A stretch of 45,934 bases of DNA from Anaerolineales bacterium (lineage in GTDB: Bacteria; Chloroflexota; Anaerolineae; Anaerolineales; Villigracilaceae): positions 1 through 45,934 of the forward strand of contig JAEURC010000042.1 of NCBI GenBank assembly GCA_016789025.1. Reading direction: 5' to 3'. Both the position numbers and the translations under genes were made by a program. Positions within the stretch are counted from its first letter, which is position 1, and each line of letters starts with the position of its first letter. The notes beneath the pieces are model-generated. The model was not told where the DNA came from and ran no database searches. It saw nothing but the letters and a program-made list of their open reading frames with translations. Positions 41,591-45,934 of the stretch are shown here, piece by piece.

Positions 41591-41612
41591 CTCCGTTTCA
41601 CGTGAAACGGAG
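41591..41612. promoter_or_regulatory. parS-like ParB-binding palindrome
   Basis: The core GTTTCACGTGAAAC (41595-41608) is identical to the central 14 bases of the conserved bacterial parS, and the palindrome is perfect over 22 bases (41591-41612). It lies in the spacer between the SdpI-like and DUF4177 genes, about 2.7 kb from the end of dnaN. parS sites are nearly always close to the replication origin. A hairpin (CGGAGCGGG/CCCGCTCCG, 41608-41632) overlaps its edge. Confidence 0.75.
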
Positions 41613-41639
41613 CGGGGAGGTGTCCCGCTCCGTGTTGAA

Positions 41640-42284
41640 TTACGACTTCGTCTCGCGCTGATACAGCACGTACGAGTAGACGATGGGGACGAATGCGGCG
41701 ATGAGTATGGCAGCCAGCATGATCCAAATCCCAGTCTCGCCGAGGAACGCGCTGAGGATGGTCACCGCGCCGCCGAGCATGAACAGTTTGGAACCGAGTT
41801 TATGCGTTTCATCCCAGACCGTCTCGCTCGAAAGCGTCCATGGCGTGCGGATGCCGATGAAGAAGTTGCGTTTGGCTTTGCCCATCATGTAGCCTATGCC
41901 GATGAAGAGCAGTCCCACGACAGGCACAAGCATGGCGGTCATGTTGAAGGCGATGTCCAATGCGGCAAATAACGTCAGAGCGTACACGTAAAGCATGTAC
42001 GCTACGAAGACCACGATGAACACATTGAAGATGCCGATGAACTTGTCAATGTTGGCTTTGGGCGGATCAATGCGCGGGATGACGAGGAACAATCCCAGCA
42101 GCGCGACCGTGACGATCGGCATCAGGAAGACGCCCCAGAATTTGGGCATGTAATCGTCCACTTCGCCCGCGGCGTTCCAGTGCGACGGCATGGGATCAGG
42201 CAGGCGGTTCCAAAGCAGGACTCCCGCCAGCGTCGCGACGGCAATCAGGATGATAGAAATGAAGATAGTTGTTCGAGTTGACAT
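41640..42284 (-). CDS. SdpI/DUF1648-family membrane protein
   Basis: 214 residues, about six helices, ribosome site AAAGGA. N-terminal DUF1648 is plain from RLPDPMPSHWNAAGEVDDYMPKFWG, and the C-terminal SdpI part from RNFFIGIRTPWTLSSETVWDETHKLG. SdpI is the immunity protein against the SdpC toxin in Bacillus, but most family members have unproven roles. Upstream is the slipin gene, same direction. Confidence 0.87.
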   Translation of the reverse strand: MSTRTTIFISIILIAVATLAGVLLWNRLPDPMPSHWNAAGEVDDYMPKFWGVFLMPIVTVALLGLFLVIPRIDPPKANIDKFIGIFNVFIVVFVAYMLYVYALTLFAALDIAFNMTAMLVPVVGLLFIGIGYMMGKAKRNFFIGIRTPWTLSSETVWDETHKLGSKLFMLGGAVTILSAFLGETGIWIMLAAILIAAFVPIVYSYVLYQRETKS

Positions 42285-42309
42285 TTGATTTCCTTTCCAT
42301 TCAATGAAC

Positions 42310-42361
42310 GTCCCGCAGGTTTCTTCACGCGGCAGGCGGCTTTCATATCAACCTGCGGGAC
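42310..42361. repeat. inverted repeat GTCCCGCAGGTT / AACCTGCGGGAC
   Basis: Perfect 12-base arms (42310-42321 and 42350-42361) with 28 bases between, in the slipin-SdpI spacer. No T run follows on the coding strand, so it is not a standard terminator. Confidence 0.55.
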
Positions 42362-42373
42362 GGTGTATTTCTG

Positions 42374-43318
42374 CTACTTATTTTCCTTCGGCAAATTATT
42401 CTGCGCCATGGAGATCATGCCGCTGAGTCCGCCGAGGTTCATCGTGTCCACTGCCGAACTGGGGACGATAACCATCGCGCCTTTTTCCTTCAAGCCTTCA
42501 AAGAGCATGTTCATCGCGCGCAGATGCAAGGCGGTCGGGTTATTGACGTAAGCTTGAGACGCTTCCGCAAAAGATTCGGCGATCTGCTTCTCTGATTCGC
42601 CGAGGATCACGCGCGCCTGACGCTCGCGCTCCGCCTGCGCTTGGCGGGACATGGCATCCTCAAGGTCTTGTGGAATGACAATATCACGGATCTCGACAGA
42701 CTGCACGGTCACACCCCAGGGCGTGGTGCGCTCATCAATGACATGTTGCAATTCTTTGTCTATGACGCTTCGCCCCACGAGAATATCCGCCAGCATCATG
42801 CGACCGATAATGTCGCGCAGCGCTGTCTGAGCCGCCCAGTCTACGGCGGCGCGATAGTTTTCCACTTCGAGCGCGGCTTTTTCGGCATCCCACACGACCC
42901 AAAACAGAACCGCATCTACGTCCACAGGCACGGTGTCTTTCGTCAACGTTTTCTGCGCAGCGAACGGCGTGACCATCACGCGATGGTCAATCCATGTTGG
43001 GATCGAGTCAACGATCGGGATGATCCAAAACAAGCCTGGTCCTGCGAGTTTTTTGAATTTTCCGAGTCGTAAAACAATGGCTTTTTCCCATTGTGACGCC
43101 ACTTTTAGCGCAAACAAGATGTATGTGGCAAGCAAGGTCCAGATGAGCACCCAGGCGCCTAACACGGCGTCGTTGTATTTTCCATCGCCGAAAGCCGCGC
43201 CCAGCACTGCGATCAACAGCAACACACCGAACAATGTCCCTGCGATCGGCGGGATGTGTTGATCGGCTTTTTGTGACTTTCTCTTTTCGATGACCGATTT
43301 CATAAACTTTGCATCCAT
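42374..43318 (-). CDS. slipin (stomatin/SPFH-family membrane protein)
   Basis: 314 residues, ribosome site AAGGAG. Two N-terminal membrane segments (PIAGTLFGVLLLIAVLGAAF; VLIWTLLATYILFALKV), then the SPFH domain: EKAIVLRLGKFKKLAGPGLFW, DHRVMVTPFAAQKTLTKDTVPVDVDAVLFW, LRDIIGRMMLADIL, RTTPWGVTVQSVEIRDI. A coiled coil rich in Glu/Arg/Gln (RQAQAERERQARVILGESEK) precedes the C-terminal region. It would oligomerise at the membrane as a scaffold. The gene is the second in a cluster starting with a GntR regulator. Confidence 0.92.
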   Translation of the reverse strand: MDAKFMKSVIEKRKSQKADQHIPPIAGTLFGVLLLIAVLGAAFGDGKYNDAVLGAWVLIWTLLATYILFALKVASQWEKAIVLRLGKFKKLAGPGLFWIIPIVDSIPTWIDHRVMVTPFAAQKTLTKDTVPVDVDAVLFWVVWDAEKAALEVENYRAAVDWAAQTALRDIIGRMMLADILVGRSVIDKELQHVIDERTTPWGVTVQSVEIRDIVIPQDLEDAMSRQAQAERERQARVILGESEKQIAESFAEASQAYVNNPTALHLRAMNMLFEGLKEKGAMVIVPSSAVDTMNLGGLSGMISMAQNNLPKENK

Positions 43319-43334
43319 TTCATTCTCCTTTATT

Positions 43335-43390
43335 TTCTCCGTAGTAACGACTTCAGTCGTTCACATGCGGACGACTAAAGTCGTCACTAC
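43335..43390. repeat. paired ACGACT hairpins between the GntR and slipin genes
   Basis: AACGACTTCAGTCGTT and GACGACTAAAGTCGTC are two small hairpins enclosed by GTAGT and ACTAC. Another short dispersed palindrome type. Confidence 0.5.
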
Positions 43391-43393
43391 ACT

Positions 43394-43810
43394 TTATTCT
43401 TCGGACTTACTCGCTTCGCTCCACGCTTTGAGTTGGTCGCTAACCATCTGGCGGATTTCGCCCTTCGAGAATCCCAGCCTCAGCGCTTCGCTGACGAATC
43501 GTTGAGTCAATGCCTCGAGCGATTCCCTGCGCAGACGTTCCGTTACTTTTGGCGGCGGGACCTCGGTGATGAACGTGCCGCGTCCTTGTTGCGTAGATAT
43601 GATTCGCGCTTCATCTAAGATGCGGTACGCACGCGCGACCGTGTTGAAGTTAACACGCAGTTCTTCTGCCAACGCCCGCACGGTTGGAAGTTGATCGTCT
43701 GGTTTGAGAATTCCGCTGGCTACTTGCGCCTGCACCTGATTGACGATCTGTGTGTAGATCGGCAAGCCCGAGCGGAAGTCAATTTGGAGGGTGAGTTTCT
43801 TGTTTGCCAT
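43394..43810 (-). CDS. GntR-family regulator, YtrA type
   Basis: 138 residues. The winged helix is IYTQIVNQVQAQVASGILKPDDQLPTVRALAEELRVN with FNTVARAYRILDEARIISTQQGRGTFI. The C-terminal part is only about 60 residues and helical, as in the YtrA subgroup, which usually controls membrane or transport genes encoded alongside it. The genes downstream (slipin, SdpI-like, DUF4177, YhfC) are all membrane-related, so they are the likely targets. Repeated ACAATT words overlap its own promoter. Confidence 0.9.
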   Translation of the reverse strand: MANKKLTLQIDFRSGLPIYTQIVNQVQAQVASGILKPDDQLPTVRALAEELRVNFNTVARAYRILDEARIISTQQGRGTFITEVPPPKVTERLRRESLEALTQRFVSEALRLGFSKGEIRQMVSDQLKAWSEASKSEE

Positions 43811-43865
43811 AATTGTACTAATTGTATCATTGTCACAATTGTATGCTTTCGATAGATTTTGTCAA
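43811..43865 (-). promoter_or_regulatory. promoter and probable autoregulatory operator of the GntR gene
   Basis: On the reverse strand TTGACA (43865-43860) and TACAAT (43843-43838), spacer 16. From the -10 to the start codon ACAATT or ACAAT occurs four times (TACAATTGTGACAATGATAC, then TACAATTAG TACAATTATG), including an inverted pair AATTGT/ACAATT. Such repeats over the start site suggest binding by the regulator itself. Confidence 0.6.
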
Positions 43866-43877
43866 GAGGCAAGAATC

Positions 43878-43920
43878 CCCCCTCTCCCTTTGGGAGAGGG
43901 GCTAGGGGTGAGGGAGAATC
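43878..43920. repeat. CCCTCTCCCTTTGGGAGAGGG palindrome
   Basis: CCCCTCTCCCTTTGGGAGAG plus GGGCTAGGGGTGAGGG. A second copy lies at 19723-19754. It is a widely seen intergenic repeat type; here it lies upstream of the GntR promoter. Confidence 0.5.
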
Positions 43921-44064
43921 CTCAAGCGTGGAAAAATTTTCAGGAAACCGAATCAGCCATCCCCTGCGTGTGAGGCGTTTCATCCTGCGTGGTAGAATCT
44001 CAAACACATTGATTAAGTCATCGCGTGGATAAAAATCCATGCGCAAGAAATCCAAGGAGTAAAA

Positions 44065-44952
44065 ATGGAAGTGAAGACTGGTACGTGGACGGAGAAAAAA
44101 GGGCTGGCGCAAATGCTTAAGGGCGGCGTCATCATGGATGTGGTGACGGCGGAACATGCGAAGATCGCGGAGGATGCGGGCGCGTGCGCGGTGATGGCGC
44201 TTGAACGTGTGCCTGCGGATATTCGCGCGGACGGCGGCGTGGCGCGCATGAGCGACCCCGAGTTGATTTTGAAAATTATCGATTCGGTTTCGATTCCTGT
44301 GATGGCGAAATGCCGCATCGGACATTTTGTTGAGGCGCAGATTCTTGAGTCGCTTGGCGTGGATTATATTGACGAGTCGGAAGTGTTGACGCCTGCCGAT
44401 GAATTGAATCATATTTTGAAACACAACTTCAAAGTGCCGTTCGTGTGCGGATGCCGCAATCTCGGCGAGGCGTTGAGGCGCGTGGGCGAAGGCGCGGCGA
44501 TGATCCGCACGAAAGGCGAAGCAGGCACAGGCGATGTTGTCGAAGCGGTTCGTCACGCGCGGACTGTGCTTGGCGATATTCGTAAATTGACCACGATGGC
44601 TGATGAAGAATTGATGCGCTATTCAAAAGAGATCGGCGCGCCGTATGAATTGGTGAAAGAGACGAAAGAACTTGGGCGCATGCCTGTCGTCAATTTTGCC
44701 GCGGGCGGAGTCGCTACTCCCGCCGATGCCGCGTTGATGATGCAACTCGGCGTGGATGGTGTGTTCGTCGGCTCTGGCATTTTCAAGAGCGGCGATCCTG
44801 CTAAACGCGCCAATGCAATCGTCAAGGCAGTGACACATTATCAAGACGCTTCGATACTCGCGGAGGTGAGCAAGAATCTCGGCGAAGCGATGGTCGGGCG
44901 CAATGTGTCGCAGATGCCTGAGGCAGAGAAGATCGCGGGACGGGGTTGGTAA
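44065..44952 (+). CDS. pdxS: pyridoxal 5'-phosphate synthase, PdxS subunit
   Basis: 295 residues, ribosome site AAGGAGT. A barrel enzyme that makes PLP from ribose 5-phosphate, glyceraldehyde 3-phosphate and ammonia. Asp25 in [11 protein letters not shown], Lys82 in [10 protein letters not shown] and Lys150 in [12 protein letters not shown] are the expected catalytic residues. [21 protein letters not shown] and [12 protein letters not shown] form the phosphate site. pdxT follows. Confidence 0.97.
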   Translation: MEVKTGTWTEKKGLAQMLKGGVIMDVVTAEHAKIAEDAGACAVMALERVPADIRADGGVARMSDPELILKIIDSVSIPVMAKCRIGHFVEAQILESLGVDYIDESEVLTPADELNHILKHNFKVPFVCGCRNLGEALRRVGEGAAMIRTKGEAGTGDVVEAVRHARTVLGDIRKLTTMADEELMRYSKEIGAPYELVKETKELGRMPVVNFAAGGVATPADAALMMQLGVDGVFVGSGIFKSGDPAKRANAIVKAVTHYQDASILAEVSKNLGEAMVGRNVSQMPEAEKIAGRGW

Positions 44953-45037
44953 GAGCGTAAACAAGTAGATAGGTACACAAGTAAACACGTAGACACGTGA
45001 AACCTTGTGTACTTGTTTCCGTGTTTACCTGTTTACG
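44953..45037. repeat. TAGACA/GTTTAC palindromic intergenic repeat, copy 4
   Basis: GTAAACAAGTAGATAGGTAC, GTAAACACGTAGACACGTG, and CTTGTTTCCGTGTTTACC with TGTTTACG form a palindrome that fills the pdxS-pdxT gap. Confidence 0.65.
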
Positions 45038-45040
45038 AAT

Positions 45041-45619
45041 ATGAAGATAGGTGTCCTCGCCCTCCAAGGCGATTTCGCTGAGCACATATCGATGCTCAAG
45101 CGGTTGAACGTTGAAACATCCGAAGTGCGCTTGCCTGAACATCTCAAAGGTCTCGATGGACTCATCATCCCTGGCGGCGAGTCGACGACGATTGGCAAGA
45201 TGGCTGTTGCGTACAACTTGATGGACTCGTTGAAGACATTCGGTCAACGCCATGCGATTTGGGGAACGTGCGCGGGAGCGATATTTTTGTCGAAAGATAT
45301 TGGACGTGACCAACCCCTGCTTGGACTGATGGATATCAAAGTTCAGCGCAACGCGTTCGGTCGTCAGATCGATTCGTTTGAAACGGACTTGGATATTCCC
45401 GAACTCAAACAAGCCACAGGGACGAAGGAAGATTATCGCGCGGTCTTCATCCGCGCGCCGATCATCGAGTCGGTGAGCGGGGATGCAAAGATTCTCGCTT
45501 CTGTTTCCGACGGGAGGATTGTCGCGGCACAACAAGGACATCTCCTCGCTACATCCTTTCACCCCGAATTGACAAACGACACGCGCTTCCATAAATATTT
45601 TTTGACGTTGATTGATTGA
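45041..45619 (+). CDS. pdxT: pyridoxal 5'-phosphate synthase glutaminase subunit PdxT
   Basis: 192 residues from MKIGVLALQGDFAEHISML. Class I glutaminase: oxyanion region LIIPGGESTTIG, nucleophile Cys77 in IWGTCAGAIFL, and the His-Glu pair in TSFHPELTND. It releases ammonia from glutamine for PdxS. An in-frame GTG at 45005 lies in the preceding repeat and was not chosen. The repeat takes the place of a normal ribosome site, so translation strength may be low or coupled. Confidence 0.95.
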   Translation: MKIGVLALQGDFAEHISMLKRLNVETSEVRLPEHLKGLDGLIIPGGESTTIGKMAVAYNLMDSLKTFGQRHAIWGTCAGAIFLSKDIGRDQPLLGLMDIKVQRNAFGRQIDSFETDLDIPELKQATGTKEDYRAVFIRAPIIESVSGDAKILASVSDGRIVAAQQGHLLATSFHPELTNDTRFHKYFLTLID

Positions 45620-45627
45620 AAACCGTT

Positions 45628-45777
45628 TAACCACGAAGGACACAAAGGTCACTAAGATTGGTTGAGCGACGATTGTGGTTCTTTGAATTGGACTTTGGCG
45701 AAAGATGGTCTAGTGAAAAGGCATCATGTTGCGCCACGCAATTAAACCTTTGTGCTCTTTGTGTACTTTGTGGTAAA
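45628..45777. repeat. CCACGAAGGACACAAAGG palindromic element
   Basis: AACCACGAAGGACACAAAGG at the left and CCTTTGTGCTCTTTGTGTAC plus TTTGTGGT at the right are inverted. The same family flanks the PH-domain gene. The interior, about 95 bases, shows no gene. Confidence 0.6.
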
Positions 45778-45785
45778 AATCGAAT

Positions 45786-45934
45786 ATGTCCATCCGCCCG
45801 CTTGCTTTGTTGGATCTGCCGCAACTGTATCGCTTCCGCGATGAGGCGATAGGGTTGGATACGGCGCGCACATTGACTCGGGGAAATCCGCTCGGCGCGG
45901 TGCGACTGCTCGCATACATGAATCCAGCGCGGCA
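45786..45934 (+). CDS. start of an unidentified protein, possibly GNAT (cut by window edge)
   Basis: Open from ATG at 45786 to the edge (49 complete codons): MSIRPLALLDLPQLYRFRDE followed by a segment ending RLLAYMNPAR. The opening resembles N-terminal parts of GNAT acetyltransferases, but no motif for the acetyl-CoA site is in view. It lies downstream of pdxT beyond a palindromic element. The identity is a weak guess. Confidence 0.45.
   Translation, partial: MSIRPLALLDLPQLYRFRDEAIGLDTARTLTRGNPLGAVRLLAYMNPAR

Overview
The window looks like chromosomal DNA of a Chloroflexota bacterium of the class Anaerolineae. That is an inference from gene content and style: lipoproteins with Thr/Pro-rich linkers after the lipobox, a respiratory succinate dehydrogenase, a Ser/Thr kinase carrying a propeller domain, leaderless-looking genes, no outer-membrane genes, and intergenic DNA full of short palindromic repeats. 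I see no rRNA, tRNA, CRISPR array, phage or intact insertion sequence. It reads as an ordinary core-gene region broken up by many small repeats and a few inserted accessory genes.

Layout. 1-357: start of an anchored DsbA-like oxidoreductase that runs off the left edge. 455-2593: a small membrane protein and the msrPQ methionine sulfoxide reductase pair. 2787-6978: a two-component system, a diguanylate cyclase and a STAS protein. 7036-11049: a promoter and cobalamin riboswitch followed by btuF, btuC, a streptothricin-acetyltransferase-like GNAT gene and btuD. 11147-12471: two unrecognised membrane proteins. 12683-16736: sdhC-sdhD-(PH-domain gene)-sdhA-sdhB. 16863-19527: FKBP isomerase, an XRE regulator with a possible partner remnant, and isocitrate dehydrogenase with a lysine-rich tail. 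19771-20324: a BrnT/BrnA-like toxin-antitoxin pair. 20385-30357: pyrimidine synthesis genes (pyrC, pyrB, pyrF, pyrE, pyrD) mixed with accessory genes. 30427-34582: Ser/Thr kinase, a small leaderless acidic protein and glutamate dehydrogenase. 34710-38906: a VOC protein, a rhodanese lipoprotein with an in-frame TGA, oligoendopeptidase F and dnaN. 38984-43810: membrane proteins (GT39-type transferase, YhfC protease, SdpI-like, slipin) with a parS-like palindrome and a YtrA-type GntR regulator. 44065-45619: pdxS-pdxT, then the start of a gene that leaves the right edge.

How the genes work together. The five pyr genes cover carbamoyl aspartate to UMP; the carbamoyl phosphate synthase genes are not here. 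SdhCDAB and Icd supply TCA-cycle steps, and quinone-dependent PyrD and Sdh both feed the quinone pool. BtuFCD imports corrinoids under riboswitch control. PdxST makes pyridoxal phosphate.

The most unusual signal is repeat biology. Several palindromic families occupy the spaces between genes. One family has constant AGAG or CTCT loops and stems that differ in sequence yet stay paired. Repeat-like sequence also appears in frame inside pyrC, pyrD, pyrF and perhaps icd, as extra loops in core enzymes. Other points to check are the TGA at a cysteine position of the rhodanese, the parS-like site about 2.7 kb past the end of dnaN, a PH-domain gene inserted in the sdh operon between inverted repeats, and a possible small RNA at 19610-19711.
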